The translations under genes and the position numbers were made by a program. A stretch of 64,000 bases of DNA from Tsuneonella dongtanensis (GTDB taxonomy: Bacteria > Pseudomonadota > Alphaproteobacteria > Sphingomonadales > Sphingomonadaceae): contig NZ_CP016591.1 of NCBI RefSeq assembly GCF_001698205.1, forward strand, positions 310,001 to 374,000. Reading direction: 5' to 3'. The notes under the pieces were generated by a model. It searched no databases and was not told the origin of the DNA. It was given only the letters and a program-made list of their open reading frames with translations. Positions 45,697 through 55,370 of this stretch are shown piece by piece. Position 1 is the stretch's first letter. Every line of letters starts with the position of its first letter.

Positions 45697-46305
45697 ACGG
45701 TGTCAGGTGATTGGGCGACATGCGCGAATCGTATGATTTGTTAGTACGGTCGCAGGATGCCCTTCGGGCCGCACCCGGGTGTCTGGCGCGCCGCACGTTC
45801 CTCGAAGACTGGGCGGCGCGCCCCCCTTCTTGCCGCTGACTTCGCAGATCACGCCGATGGTCGTTCGGCCTTCGTTTCCGGGGATGACCGGGGCAGTTCG
45901 CTGAACCCGGGCGAAGCATCGCGCAGCGAGGTTTCGAAGGCCACCTGCTCGAGGTCGTAGCGCACGACGTAATCCGGAGCCCCTCCTGCACAGGCAGTGC
46001 TGAGCATGGGCACAAGGAGGATCGCGCGACGGGCCATCTGCGCATTGTGGGCGCGCAGGGATAAGCCAATCGTTCGATCTAGTGGTTAAGCACGCCGCAA
46101 CCAGACGCGCCTGACCGGAAATCGTTTTCCTACAGTGCCCCCTTCGTGCTTCGCGTGCCGGATGACTGCACTTTGCGTGACCGCTCGGGTTGAAGGCCCA
46201 TCGACCGGGATCGGGCAAAAGTCACACCTTACACCCGACGATTCTCTTTATCCCCCTGATAGACTTGGAGAATTCCCCTTACCACAGTTTCACATTCACC
46301 CGGGT
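45697..46305. other. 609-bp stretch without a secure gene
   Basis: Lies between luxR and the end of ung. It holds a candidate small lipoprotein frame (45849-46037, minus) and a less GC-rich part near 46190-46305. No terminator for either flank, no tRNA and no repeat was recognised. Confidence 0.5.
45849..46037 (-). CDS. Doubtful small lipoprotein
   Basis: A 62-residue frame starting MARRAILLVPMLSTACAGG, which looks like a short signal peptide with lipobox STAC, then a polar tail (YVVRYDLEQVAFETSLRDAS). There is no Shine-Dalgarno ahead of the ATG. It could be real or chance; codon use is like the neighbours. Confidence 0.3.
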   Translation of the reverse strand: MARRAILLVPMLSTACAGGAPDYVVRYDLEQVAFETSLRDASPGFSELPRSSPETKAERPSA

Positions 46306-46998
46306 TCAGTGTGCCACGCGCCAGTCGATCTCGCCCCGCCCGTGCTCGCGCAGGAAGGCATTCGCGCGGCTGAAGGGCTTCGAACCGAAGAACCCGCGGT
46401 GGGCGGACAGCGGGCTCGGATGCGGACTGCGAATGACGAGGTGGGGAGAGGCGGCCTTCAGTCCGGCGATGCGCGCGGCCTTGGCCTGCGCGTGACTGCC
46501 CCAGAGCACGAAAACGCTCGGCTCGCTGCGCGCGGCGACTGCCGCGACGGCGGCGTCGGTCACCGCCTCCCAGCCCCGACCCGCATGGCTGCCCGCTTTG
46601 CCCGCCTCCACCGTCAGGCTCGCATTGAGGAGCAGAACGCCTTGCATGGCCCAGGAGGTGAGGTCGCCGTGCGCCGGGCGCGGCAGGCCGAGGTCGCTCT
46701 CCAGCTCCTTGTAGATGTTGGCGAGGCTTGGCGGCACCCGCTCGCCGCGCGGGACCGAGAAGGACAGGCCCATGGCCTGCCCCGCCCCATGATAGGGATC
46801 CTGGCCGAGGATCACGACCCGGACCGAATCGAGCGGCGTCAGCTCGAACGCCCTGAGCCGGCTGCCGCGTGGCGGATAGACCGTGCGGCCCGCATCCTCC
46901 TCGCCGCGCAGCCAGCCACCGAGCCTGCGCGCCTCGGAGCCAGCCAGAACGCTGCCCAGCGCCGGGCGCCAGCTTTCGGGAACGGCTTCGCTGCCCAT
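46306..46998 (-). CDS. ung: Uracil-DNA glycosylase (family 1)
   Basis: DNA repair enzyme of 230 residues that removes uracil from DNA. The water-activating motif GQDPYHG (Asp) and the minor-groove intercalation motif HPSPLSAHRGF (His) are intact, as are GVLLLNASLTV and FVLWGSHAQ. Divergent from the ribonuclease D gene with 80 bp between. Confidence 0.96.
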   Translation of the reverse strand: MGSEAVPESWRPALGSVLAGSEARRLGGWLRGEEDAGRTVYPPRGSRLRAFELTPLDSVRVVILGQDPYHGAGQAMGLSFSVPRGERVPPSLANIYKELESDLGLPRPAHGDLTSWAMQGVLLLNASLTVEAGKAGSHAGRGWEAVTDAAVAAVAARSEPSVFVLWGSHAQAKAARIAGLKAASPHLVIRSPHPSPLSAHRGFFGSKPFSRANAFLREHGRGEIDWRVAH

Positions 46999-47078
46999 CG
47001 CCCTCGGCTACTCCCACCGGCGGCCGGCCGCCAGCGCCCCTTTCCCTCTATCCCCATTCGGCCTAAGGGCGAGCCCGC

Positions 47079-47699
47079 ATGACAGTCCATTTTCACGAAG
47101 AAGACCTGCCCGAGGGCGTGGCGTTCGCCGATGGCCCGATCGCGGTCGATACCGAAACGCTCGGCCTTATCACCCATCGCGACCGGCTGTGCGTGGTCCA
47201 GATTTCCGACGGGCACGGCGACGAGCATCTCGTGCGGTTCGGCTCCGGTTCGACTTACGATGCACCGCGGTTAAAGGCGCTGCTCGGCGATCCCGACCGG
47301 CTCAAGCTGTTCCATTACGCCCGCTTCGATCTTGCGGCGATCGAGTTCTACCTCGGTGTCACGGCCGCACCGGTGTTCTGCACCAAGATCGCGAGCAAGC
47401 TCACGCGCACCTACACCGATCGCCACGGACTGAAGAACCTCGTCTCGGAGCTGCTCGCTGCCGACATTTCCAAGCAGCAGCAACTGTCCGACTGGGGCGC
47501 GCCGGAACTCAACGAAGCGCAGCGCGAATACGCGGCGAGCGATGTGCGCTATCTCCACCGCCTGCGCGACGTTCTCGTCGAGCGGCTCGAGCGCGAACAG
47601 CGCACCGCAATGGCGCAGGCGTGCTTCGACTTCCTGCCGACCCGTGCGCGGCTCGACCTTGCCGGCTGGGCCGACAAGGACATATTCAGCCACGATTAG
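47079..47699 (+). CDS. Ribonuclease D-like 3'-5' exonuclease
   Basis: DEDD-family exonuclease of 206 residues. Exo I is AVDTETLG, Exo II is FHYARFDLAAI, and Exo III is EYAASDVRYLHRL, giving the DEDDy set. It lacks the HRDC domains of full RNase D, as is usual for the short alphaproteobacterial form. It is followed after 25 nt by lptC, a conserved sphingomonad arrangement. Probable role in tRNA or rRNA 3' trimming. Confidence 0.92.
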   Translation: MTVHFHEEDLPEGVAFADGPIAVDTETLGLITHRDRLCVVQISDGHGDEHLVRFGSGSTYDAPRLKALLGDPDRLKLFHYARFDLAAIEFYLGVTAAPVFCTKIASKLTRTYTDRHGLKNLVSELLAADISKQQQLSDWGAPELNEAQREYAASDVRYLHRLRDVLVERLEREQRTAMAQACFDFLPTRARLDLAGWADKDIFSHD

Positions 47700-47724
47700 G
47701 GGCCTCGCGCGTTAAGCCACCATC

Positions 47725-48390
47725 ATGACCCTTTCCGCCCGCATCGAGACCCAGGAGGCCAAGGCGCTGCGCAGTGCGCGGCAGCATTTCGCCGCGCCCG
47801 GCGGAACGCACGACAAGGTGGTGGCCTTCCTCGCCCGCGCCTTGCCGATGGGCATCGGGGTCATCGCCGCGCTCATGATCATCACGCCCCTGTCGCCGCG
47901 CGGCGAGGTCAGTTTCCTGCTCGACCGCACGAAAGTGCAGGTGATCGACGAGCGCCTGCGGGTCGACAACGCGATGTACCGCGGCGCGGACGCCGACGGG
48001 CGGCCGTTTTCGCTGACCGCTGGAGAGGCCGTGCAGCGCTCGGGGCGCGAGGGGATCGTACGGATGCAGGAGCTCGTCGCGCGCATCCTGCTGCCGGAAG
48101 GTCCCGCGAGCGTCAGCGCCGATGCAGGGCAATACGACATCCGGGAAGAGATCGTCAGCGTGCCCGGCACGATCCTCGTCACCGCTGCCGACGGCTATCG
48201 GATGACCGCCAGCGGGGTGTCGGTCGACATCCCCAACAAGCGCATGGTCGGTACGGGCGGTGTGAGCGGCGCCGTGCCCGCCGGCACCTTTTCCGCCAAC
48301 CGGCTCGAGGCCGATCTCGAAGCTCGCACCGTGTCCCTTGCCGGCAACGCCCGGCTCAACATGATCCCCGGCAAGCTGAGGATGCCTTGA
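47725..48390 (+). CDS. lptC: LPS export protein LptC
   Basis: Bitopic inner-membrane protein of 221 residues. One membrane helix (about residues 42-56, GIGVIAALMIITPL) follows a cytoplasmic lead; the rest is the periplasmic beta-jellyroll that receives LPS from LptB2FG and hands it to LptA. Repeated strand pairs such as VDNAMYRGADADGRPFSLTA fit the OstA-like fold. The stop overlaps the lptA start. Confidence 0.9.
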   Translation: MTLSARIETQEAKALRSARQHFAAPGGTHDKVVAFLARALPMGIGVIAALMIITPLSPRGEVSFLLDRTKVQVIDERLRVDNAMYRGADADGRPFSLTAGEAVQRSGREGIVRMQELVARILLPEGPASVSADAGQYDIREEIVSVPGTILVTAADGYRMTASGVSVDIPNKRMVGTGGVSGAVPAGTFSANRLEADLEARTVSLAGNARLNMIPGKLRMP

Positions 48391-48947
48391 TGACCCGTCT
48401 TTCCACAACGGCGGCCCGCTGGGGCATGGCCGGCTTCACCGCGACGCTCGTCGCCATGGCAGGCATCCAGGCCGGAGCGCAGGCGATCGCTGGGCACAAC
48501 TCCAATGCACCGGTCAATTACGCCGCCGACCGGATCGAGCTGCAGGACCGGCAGAACCGGGTCGTACTGTCGGGAAATGTCGACATCACGCAGGCAGGAC
48601 TCCGGCTCCAGGCCGCACGGACCCAGGTCAACTACACCGATGCGGGATCGCTCAGGATCCAGCGGATCACTGCGACCGGCGGGGTCACCGTGACCCGCGG
48701 CAGCGAGCGGGCGGCGGGCGAAGTGGCGGTCTATGATTTCAACCGCCGGGTCATCACGATGGCGGGTAACGTCCGGCTCAACCGCGGTGGCGACACGCTC
48801 AACGGCGGGCGACTGGTGATCGACCTCAAGAGCGGGGTATCGAGCGTCGACGGACGGGCCAACGGCTCGTCGTCGGTGACGGGTACCGTAAGCGGTTCCG
48901 GCAGCGGTCGGGTGAGCGGCTCGTTCAGCGTGCCGCAGGGCAACTGA
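48390..48947 (+). CDS. lptA: LPS transport periplasmic protein LptA
   Basis: Periplasmic LPS bridge protein of 185 residues. A signal peptide (about residues 1-31, ending GAQA) is followed by OstA strands (PVNYAADRIELQDRQNRVVLSG, split into short repeats, and INYTDAGSL-like segments) and a Ser/Gly-rich tail (SSSVTGTVSGSGSGRVSGS) that is probably disordered. ATG 48390 overlaps the lptC stop (TGATG), with GAGG 6 nt upstream. lptB is not next; a convergent sugar transferase gene follows instead. Confidence 0.88.
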   Translation: MTRLSTTAARWGMAGFTATLVAMAGIQAGAQAIAGHNSNAPVNYAADRIELQDRQNRVVLSGNVDITQAGLRLQAARTQVNYTDAGSLRIQRITATGGVTVTRGSERAAGEVAVYDFNRRVITMAGNVRLNRGGDTLNGGRLVIDLKSGVSSVDGRANGSSSVTGTVSGSGSGRVSGSFSVPQGN

Positions 48948-48971
48948 GCCGGGCGCCCCTGTCAGAGGCAG

Positions 48972-50348
48972 CTAGAACGCACGCGGGTGGGCGACCACTC
49001 CGAGCGTCCTGACAACGATCCAGGCGTCGCCCCACAGGCTCCACCCGGCAATGTACTCGAGGTCGGCGGCAAGCCGGTCGGTCAGGTCGCGCTTTTCGTC
49101 GGTCGCGCCCCTATGCCCGCGGATCTGGGCGAGGCCGGTTATCCCGGGCTTGAGGGTGTGGCGATCCCAGTATTGGCGGTCGACCTCCCAGAACAGCTTG
49201 TCTCCGACCTGCGAGCCCAGTGCATGCGGCCGCGGACCGACGACGCTCATCTCGCCGCGGAGGACGTTGATGAATTGCGGAAGCTCGTCGATGCTCGTCC
49301 TGCGAATGAAGCGCCCGACGCGCGTAACCCGGTCGTCGTCGCGCGCCGCCGAGCGCACGCCGGCGAAATCGCTGTGCGTTTGCTGCATCGAGCGGAACTT
49401 CAGCATGTCGAAAAAGCGGTTACCCCTCCCCAGCCTGCGCTGGACGAAAAGCACCGGGCCGCCGTCCTCGAGCTTGATCGCAATCGCGGTGGCCAGGAAA
49501 ATCGGCGCCGTGACCACGAGGGCCACGGTGGCCACTACGATGTCGAACACCCGCTTCATGACGCGCTGGCGCAAGCCCAGTGGGCCGGTCGAGACGACCA
49601 ACGCACGCCAGCCGTCCTCGACGCTGAGGCCGATGGGTGCCAGCTCATCGAGGCGATCCGTGACGATCTCGCCCCTTACTCCCGCCGCGCGCAGCGCCTG
49701 CGACCACTGGCTGCGCTGTTCGTAGAGGCAGGACACCACCACGCGATCCATATTGAGGAGGCAGCGGCCAAGCCGGTCGAGCGAACGCGGGTCGCCGGGG
49801 TTTGGGACGATGCGGCTTTCGGCGGCATCGATCACGATCGCATTGGGCCAATCGATTGTCGGTCCGCCAGCGAGCACCAGCAACTTGTTGGTTACGCTCG
49901 GCCCCCATCGGCGGCGGATCGAGCGGGTCAATGCGTAGCGCGACGCGCCCAGAAGTGCTGCCGACAAAGCAAGGCTGCCCGTGAAGATCACACGCGAAAA
50001 CTCGGCGGTCGCCTTTGCGTAGAACATGACGAACAGCAACAGGGCGGCCGAGAGCGCAAGTGCCGCCAATGCCGTTCGCCCTGCGAAGCGCCAGTCCTGA
50101 AGCGAGCGGATCGAATATGTCGGCGTGTAGAGCGCGAGGGTGAGGTAAAGCGGCAGCAGAAGCTGACCTTCGAGGAGCTTGACGCGACCGAGGTAGGCCA
50201 TTTCGACCAAAGCGAACGCGGCCAGAAGGATCGCGACGTCGAGCACGACCATCGCAAGGTAATAGCGCACGCGCCGCTGCTCGAGCGAGCGTGCCAGAGG
50301 ACCGCCCACGTGCTTGTCGCCAATGAATACCTTGGTCGGCGCGTTCAT
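48972..50348 (-). CDS. Polyprenyl-phosphate sugar phosphotransferase (WcaJ/ExoY-type)
   Basis: Priming glycosyltransferase of 458 residues for exopolysaccharide synthesis; it puts the first sugar phosphate on undecaprenyl phosphate. Four N-terminal membrane helices, a CoA-binding-like middle and the catalytic domain (KRVFDIVVATVAL, then VQRRLGRGNRFFDMLKFRSM, SIDELPQFINVLRGEMSVVGPRP, KPGITGLAQIRG) are all present. GGAG lies 6 nt ahead of the ATG. Its product links with galU (UDP-glucose) and the exosortase-associated genes at 33-36 kb in function. Confidence 0.93.
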   Translation of the reverse strand: MNAPTKVFIGDKHVGGPLARSLEQRRVRYYLAMVVLDVAILLAAFALVEMAYLGRVKLLEGQLLLPLYLTLALYTPTYSIRSLQDWRFAGRTALAALALSAALLLFVMFYAKATAEFSRVIFTGSLALSAALLGASRYALTRSIRRRWGPSVTNKLLVLAGGPTIDWPNAIVIDAAESRIVPNPGDPRSLDRLGRCLLNMDRVVVSCLYEQRSQWSQALRAAGVRGEIVTDRLDELAPIGLSVEDGWRALVVSTGPLGLRQRVMKRVFDIVVATVALVVTAPIFLATAIAIKLEDGGPVLFVQRRLGRGNRFFDMLKFRSMQQTHSDFAGVRSAARDDDRVTRVGRFIRRTSIDELPQFINVLRGEMSVVGPRPHALGSQVGDKLFWEVDRQYWDRHTLKPGITGLAQIRGHRGATDEKRDLTDRLAADLEYIAGWSLWGDAWIVVRTLGVVAHPRAF

Positions 50349-50424
50349 GCCCGGCTCCGCGATTGACCGGAAAAATTACCGCTCCCCCCGATTGCTGGAG
50401 GCGCGCTGGTGCGATGCACAATTA

Positions 50425-50436
50425 CGTAGTTCTACG
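50425..50436. promoter_or_regulatory. Small palindrome upstream of the sugar transferase
   Basis: CGTAG-TT-CTACG forms a short inverted repeat in the AT-richer leader of the priming transferase gene, 77 nt ahead of its ATG. A possible operator; short palindromes occur by chance. Confidence 0.25.
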
Positions 50437-50501
50437 CAACCCGGCGGACAATATTACCCAAGAATTCGAAGTAATGTTTCGGAGATCTTTGTCGCCGCCC
50501 G

Positions 50502-51539
50502 CTAGCGACGGCCCGCAGCGGCAATTCCGGCCAGTGCCTGCGCAAGCAGCGTCTCGCTGGCCGGACTGTTGGCCAGCAATGCCCGGTGCAGTTCGACAAG
50601 TCGCGCCACCAGCCGCTCCAGCCGTTTGCCGCGCCAGCGTTCGAGCTGGACCCCGATGTCACGGCTGTCCTTGAAGAATATGCGCCGGGCCTTGGTTTCC
50701 GCATCCACGAACGGTCCGACCGCGCCGCGAGGACCGAGCCTGGCGTTGAGCTGGGCAAGCTGGGCTGCACGGCGCTCGAACGCGAGCAGGAGCCCGACAG
50801 GATTGAGCGACAGTTCGCGCATCCGTGCCAGTTCCCCGGCGAGCCGATCGGTCTGGCCGCCGAGCACGGCGTTGACGAGCGGCATGAACCCGTCGTCCTC
50901 GGTCCGCGCACCGATCGCGTCGAGCGCCTGGGGATCGGGCGTCACCGGCGCCTCGGGGCTGGCATCGAGGTAGAGCGCCAGCTTTTCAACCTCCGACCGC
51001 GCGAGACGGATGTCGAAGCCCGTCGCGCGCGCGATGCGTTCGGCGATCGGGCCCGACATGCGCAACCCCCGTTCCTCTCCTGCGGTCCGGATCGCGTCAC
51101 GCAGCTGCCCCAGGTCGGGCGGATAGAACATGGCGACGAGCGCATCGCCGCGTCCATCGAGCAGCTTGGCGGTGCGCGACTTGTCGGTCGCCGCCGTCGC
51201 CACGATCAGAACCGGACAAGCCTGGCCCTCGCCGGCGTCGATCGCGGCCAGGTGATTGGCAAGCGCATCGTGCGCTTCTTCGCCACTGGCTCGCACCATG
51301 ATGTGCCGCGCACCGGCGAAGAGTGAACTCGAGCGCGCCTCGTCGGCCAGGAGAACGGGATCGCGGCGCAGATCGGCACCGGAAAGGTCGACCCGCTCGC
51401 CCGGGTCCTCGAGCATCGCAGCGATACGCTGGGCCGCGGCGGCAGCCCCCGCCTCATCGGGTCCACAGAAGAAGAAGGTCCGGCAGGCGCGCACGGCCCG
51501 TGGGGCAACTGCGGCAAAGTCCTTCTGGTTCGCCTTCAC
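50502..51539 (-). CDS. holA: DNA polymerase III delta subunit
   Basis: Clamp-loader subunit of 345 residues that opens the beta clamp. The N-terminal AAA-like domain (FFFCGPDEAGAAAAAQRIAAML, DPVLLADEARSSSLFAGARHIMV), the LLDGRGDAL stretch and the C-terminal helical collar (NAVLGGQTDRLAGELARMRELSLNP, split) fit the diverged alphaproteobacterial HolA. It begins with GTG at 51539, 10 nt after the lptE stop. Position after leuS-lptE supports the call. Confidence 0.9.
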   Translation of the reverse strand: MKANQKDFAAVAPRAVRACRTFFFCGPDEAGAAAAAQRIAAMLEDPGERVDLSGADLRRDPVLLADEARSSSLFAGARHIMVRASGEEAHDALANHLAAIDAGEGQACPVLIVATAATDKSRTAKLLDGRGDALVAMFYPPDLGQLRDAIRTAGEERGLRMSGPIAERIARATGFDIRLARSEVEKLALYLDASPEAPVTPDPQALDAIGARTEDDGFMPLVNAVLGGQTDRLAGELARMRELSLNPVGLLLAFERRAAQLAQLNARLGPRGAVGPFVDAETKARRIFFKDSRDIGVQLERWRGKRLERLVARLVELHRALLANSPASETLLAQALAGIAAAGRR

Positions 51540-51549
51540 TGGCGAGTCC

Positions 51550-52041
51550 CTACTGGCGGTCGCGCAGCGCCAGCGCGACCCGCGTGGTGATCTGCGAGGC
51601 GATCTCGCGCGAGAGGTTCTCGAGGGCGGTCTGTTCGGCGGCGATCGTGGCGTACTCGCTCGAAACGACGTCAATCCCGGCGTCCGACCCAGCGGTCGCA
51701 TCGACCACGATCGCGTCGCTGGCGAGGTCGACGAGCTGGTAGCGTGCGCGCAACGTCCGCCGCTCGCGTCCGGTCGTGTCGTCGCTCAGGACGCCGAGCC
51801 CTTCGAGCTTGTCGTCGAGACGGACATCGAGGCGGTAACGCGGGCTCGCCTGCCCCCCGGCGCCGAGCCGGTCCACGAGGGCATTGCGCACAAGCCACCC
51901 GGCCTGGCCCTCGATCGCCGGCACCTCGATCGCCGCGAGGCCGCTGGCCACAGCGCCACTCGATCCACCCGCGTACATCGGCTGGAGCCCGCACCCGGCG
52001 AGCATGAGAAGGGCCGGACCAAGGATCGCCGTCCGCATCAT
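51550..52041 (-). CDS. lptE: LPS-assembly lipoprotein LptE
   Basis: Outer-membrane lipoprotein of 163 residues that plugs the LptD barrel. The lipobox is LAGC (Cys17), followed by the conserved GLQPMYAGG. Strand-helix pattern and the C-terminal segment [19 protein letters not shown] match the family. Its ATG overlaps the leuS stop (ATGA). Operon order leuS-lptE-holA is usual in this order. Confidence 0.92.
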   Translation of the reverse strand: MMRTAILGPALLMLAGCGLQPMYAGGSSGAVASGLAAIEVPAIEGQAGWLVRNALVDRLGAGGQASPRYRLDVRLDDKLEGLGVLSDDTTGRERRTLRARYQLVDLASDAIVVDATAGSDAGIDVVSSEYATIAAEQTALENLSREIASQITTRVALALRDRQ

Positions 52042-54557
52042 GCGACGATGTTGACCAGCCTGTCAGGCACCACGATCACCTTGCGCACCTCCGCCCCGTC
52101 CAGCGAACGCTGGACCTTGTCGGAGGCGAGCGCAAGCGCCTGAAGCTCGTCCTGAGGCAGGCCCTTGGCGACGGTCAGCGTGTCGCGCAGCTTCCCCTTC
52201 ACCTGCACTGCGATTGTCACCTCGTCCTCGACCAGAAGCGCCGGATCGACCTGGGGCCAGTCGGATTGGGCGACCAGACCCTGCTGCCCCATCGCCGCCC
52301 ATGCCTCTTCGGCGAGATGCGGCATCATCGGCGCGACGAGCTGAACGAGCGTGCAGATCGCTTCGGAACGGCTGGCCGAAGGCGCGGCTTTCTCGATCGC
52401 GTTGGTCAGTTCGTAGATCCGCGCAACCGCCTTGTTGAAAGCCAACGCCTCGATGTCGCCGCCGACCGCGTCGATAGTCTGGTGCAGCTTGCGCGCGACC
52501 GCCTTGTCTTCGCCGCTCGCGTTTTCGTCGTGTTCGCCGAACAGGCGCCACAACCGCTGGACGAAGCGCCAGCAGCCCTCGATCCCCGCCTCCGACCACG
52601 GCAGGTCGCGTTCCGGCGGACTGTCCGACAGCATGAACCAGCGCACGGCATCGGCGCCGTAGCGGTCGACGATCGTGTCGGGGTCGACGACGTTCTTCTT
52701 CGACTTCGACATCTTGACCACGCGTCCCGGGGTCACCGGCGCACCGCTCTCGATGTGTACGTAGTCCTCGCCGTCCTTGCGGACTTCATCGGGCGACAAC
52801 CAGCTGCCATCGCCGAGTTGGTAGGTCTCGTGGGTCACCATGCCCTGTGTGAACAGGCTCGCAAACGGCTCGGCAAAGTCGATCATGCCGATATGCCGGA
52901 GCGCACGGGTCCAGAAGCGGGCGTAGAGCAGGTGGAGGATCGCGTGCTCGATCCCGCCGATGTACTGCTGAACCGGCATCCACTTGGCCACCTCGTCGCG
53001 GTCGAACGGCTTGTCCGCCGGCTGGCTGGCGAAGCGCAGGAAATACCACGAGCTGTTGGTGAACGTATCGAGCGTGTCGGTCTCGCGCACCGCCGCCTGA
53101 TGGCATTTGGGGCATGCGACGTGCTTCCAGGTCGGATGCCGCTCAAGCGGGTTGCCAGGTACGGTGAAGTCGACATCCTCGGGCAGGACGACCGGCAGTT
53201 GCTCTTCGGGCACCGCCACGATGCCGCAGGAAGGGCAATGGATGAAGGGGATGGGAGTGCCCCAGTACCGCTGGCGGCTCACCCCCCAGTCGCGCAGGCG
53301 CCACTGGGTTTCGCCTTGACCCCAGCCATCGTGTTCGGCCTTGGCGATCACTGCAGCCTTCGCCTCGTCGACCGACATGCCGTTCATCCAGTGCGAATTC
53401 ACGATCCGCCCCGGCCCGGTATAGGCCTCGTCGCCCTCGAACACGATGTAGTCCGCATCCCCGTCGGCGACGACGCGGTGGACCGGCAGGTCGTAATTGC
53501 GCGCGAAATCGAGGTCGCGCTGGTCGTGCGCGGGACAGCCGAAGATCGCGCCGGTTCCGTAGTCCATGAGCACGAAGTTCGCGACGTATACGGGCAGGTG
53601 CCATTCCGGATCGAGCGGGTGCGCGACCGAAAGGCCCGTATCGAAGCCCTTCTTCTCCTGCGTCTCGATCTCGGCGGCGGTGGTTCCGCCCTTCTTGCAG
53701 TCGGCGATGAAGGCGGCGAGCCCGGGCGCGTCCTCGGCCAGCGCGCGCGCCAGCGGATGATCGGCCGCGATGGCGACGAAGCTCGCGCCGTAAAGCGTGT
53801 CGGGGCGAGTGGTGAAGACGTCGATCCCGCGTTCGTCCCCGCCGTAGAGCTTGAAGGTAGCGCGCAGACCCTGGCTTTTGCCGATCCAGTTTTCCTGCAT
53901 CAACCGGACCTTGTCGGGCCAGTCGGCCAGGTCGCCGAGCCCTTCGAGCAGGCCTTGCGCAAAATCGGTGATGCGCAGGAACCACTGAGCGAGCTTGCGC
54001 CGCTCAACCTCTGCGCCCGACCGCCAGCCGCGTCCGTCGATAACCTGTTCGTTGGCGAGCACGGTCATGTCGACCGGGTCCCAGTTGACCTCGCTTTCCT
54101 TGCGGTAGACGAGCCCTGCCTCGTAGAGCTTGAGGAAAAGCGCCTGCTCGTGCCCGTAATATTCGGGGTCGCAGGTGGCCAGTTCGCGGCTCCAGTCGAG
54201 TGCGAAGCCCAACCGCTTCAACTGTGCCTTCATGTGCTCGATGTTGGCGCGGGTCCAGCCGCCCGGGTGGACACCCTTCTCCATGGCGGCATTCTCTGCC
54301 GGCATGCCGAAAGCGTCCCACCCCATCGGGTGGAGCACCTCGTGCCCGGTCAGCTTCTTGTAGCGCGCGAAGACGTCGCCCATCGTGTAGTTGCGCACAT
54401 GCCCGATGTGGATCCGCCCCGATGGGTAGGGGAACATCTCGAGCACATAGCTCTTGGGCTTCGTGCTGCCGCTGTCGGCGCGGAAGGAGTCGGCTTCGTC
54501 CCAGGCGCGCTGCCAGCGCCCGTCCGCCGCCGACGGATCGAAACGCTGGTCTGTCAT
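52038..54557 (-). CDS. leuS: Leucyl-tRNA synthetase
   Basis: Class I tRNA synthetase of 839 residues. The HIGH motif is in [13 protein letters not shown], the KMSKS motif in [13 protein letters not shown]. The CP1 editing domain, with its Thr-rich GTAEIETQ-like stretch and [24 protein letters not shown], and a zinc-type CPSCG insertion are present. ATG 54557 is preceded by the AAGGGTTTTACA leader. It sits 19 nt behind the DUF3576 gene. Confidence 0.97.
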   Translation of the reverse strand: MTDQRFDPSAADGRWQRAWDEADSFRADSGSTKPKSYVLEMFPYPSGRIHIGHVRNYTMGDVFARYKKLTGHEVLHPMGWDAFGMPAENAAMEKGVHPGGWTRANIEHMKAQLKRLGFALDWSRELATCDPEYYGHEQALFLKLYEAGLVYRKESEVNWDPVDMTVLANEQVIDGRGWRSGAEVERRKLAQWFLRITDFAQGLLEGLGDLADWPDKVRLMQENWIGKSQGLRATFKLYGGDERGIDVFTTRPDTLYGASFVAIAADHPLARALAEDAPGLAAFIADCKKGGTTAAEIETQEKKGFDTGLSVAHPLDPEWHLPVYVANFVLMDYGTGAIFGCPAHDQRDLDFARNYDLPVHRVVADGDADYIVFEGDEAYTGPGRIVNSHWMNGMSVDEAKAAVIAKAEHDGWGQGETQWRLRDWGVSRQRYWGTPIPFIHCPSCGIVAVPEEQLPVVLPEDVDFTVPGNPLERHPTWKHVACPKCHQAAVRETDTLDTFTNSSWYFLRFASQPADKPFDRDEVAKWMPVQQYIGGIEHAILHLLYARFWTRALRHIGMIDFAEPFASLFTQGMVTHETYQLGDGSWLSPDEVRKDGEDYVHIESGAPVTPGRVVKMSKSKKNVVDPDTIVDRYGADAVRWFMLSDSPPERDLPWSEAGIEGCWRFVQRLWRLFGEHDENASGEDKAVARKLHQTIDAVGGDIEALAFNKAVARIYELTNAIEKAAPSASRSEAICTLVQLVAPMMPHLAEEAWAAMGQQGLVAQSDWPQVDPALLVEDEVTIAVQVKGKLRDTLTVAKGLPQDELQALALASDKVQRSLDGAEVRKVIVVPDRLVNIVA

Positions 54558-54576
54558 TGTAAAACCCTTGTTTCGA

Positions 54577-55026
54577 TCAACCAGCGATAGCCTGGCGGCG
54601 AAGCTGACGCGCCTTTGTGAGGATGATGTCCTCGAGCTTCTGCACGGTTGCCGCCTGGACCGGCGCATCGACCCACTGGCCACCCTGTGCCACCTGCCGG
54701 CTCGCTGCGACGCGCACCGCGTCGGCACGCAGGTCCTGGTCGAGGATCGACACGGTTACCTTGACCCGTTCGTTCGGGTTGCGCGGATTCGCATACCAGT
54801 CGGTCACAATGACCCCGCCGTTGCTGTCGGACTGCAGCAGCGGCGCGAAGCTGACCGTCTCGAGCGCGGCGCGCCAGAGATAGGCGTTGACGCCGATCGT
54901 GGTGACCTGGCTTGCGGCGAGGTCGGCCTTGGGGCGCTCCTTCCCACCGCATGCGGCGAGCGCGGCGAGCGCGGCCAAGGCGACGGCGGTGCGGGTCAGG
55001 CGGGCGGAACGCGAAGTGGCGGTCAT
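54577..55026 (-). CDS. DUF3576 lipoprotein
   Basis: A 149-residue protein with signal peptide and lipobox LAAC (Cys27). The body ([43 protein letters not shown]) is characteristic of DUF3576, which regularly precedes leuS in alphaproteobacteria. Function unknown, probably envelope. GAGG lies 12 nt ahead of the ATG; a TTG two codons earlier has better spacing and could be used. Confidence 0.88.
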   Translation of the reverse strand: MTATSRSARLTRTAVALAALAALAACGGKERPKADLAASQVTTIGVNAYLWRAALETVSFAPLLQSDSNGGVIVTDWYANPRNPNERVKVTVSILDQDLRADAVRVAASRQVAQGGQWVDAPVQAATVQKLEDIILTKARQLRRQAIAG

Positions 55027-55370
55027 GCTCAAGAAGAAATCCTCGGGATCAGATTTGTCGCATTCGCCTCTAGTGCGCCCGCGCGGCGCGGGCAAGGCGT
55101 CAGCGCGGACTTGCATCCCCCGGCCGTGAACCGCCGCTGAATCGGCGGAAACCTGCGGGCTGTGGACCGGGCGCAACAGCGAATCCCAATCCGGGGTAAC
55201 CTTGTGGAAAAGGTGGAAAAACCATTGATTTGATTCTAGCATTCTCTTTCGAGGATCGGACTCGGGTGAGTCGGTTGAAACTGAAACCGGTTCGGTCATC
55301 AAGCGTTCAGGTCGCGCGGCCATTGGAATGTCCGGGCCGAACGACCGGGGGAGTACTGGGGCTTCGCACG
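55027..55370. other. 344-bp divergent promoter region
   Basis: Separates the DUF3576-leuS operon from the secreted protein gene at 55371. An AT-richer part near 55200-55255 (with GTGGAAAAGGTGGAAAAA and TTGATT) is the likely promoter zone for one or both sides, but I could not fix boxes. No gene seen. Confidence 0.4.

Noticed and set aside
46117-46132. GGAAA-TCGT-TTTCC palindrome
   Set aside because: Short, with no gene positioned to use it; likely chance.
44170-46310. A luxI-type synthase near luxR
   Set aside because: None of the frames shows autoinducer-synthase motifs; the neighbour is a GNAT acetyltransferase with a different core.
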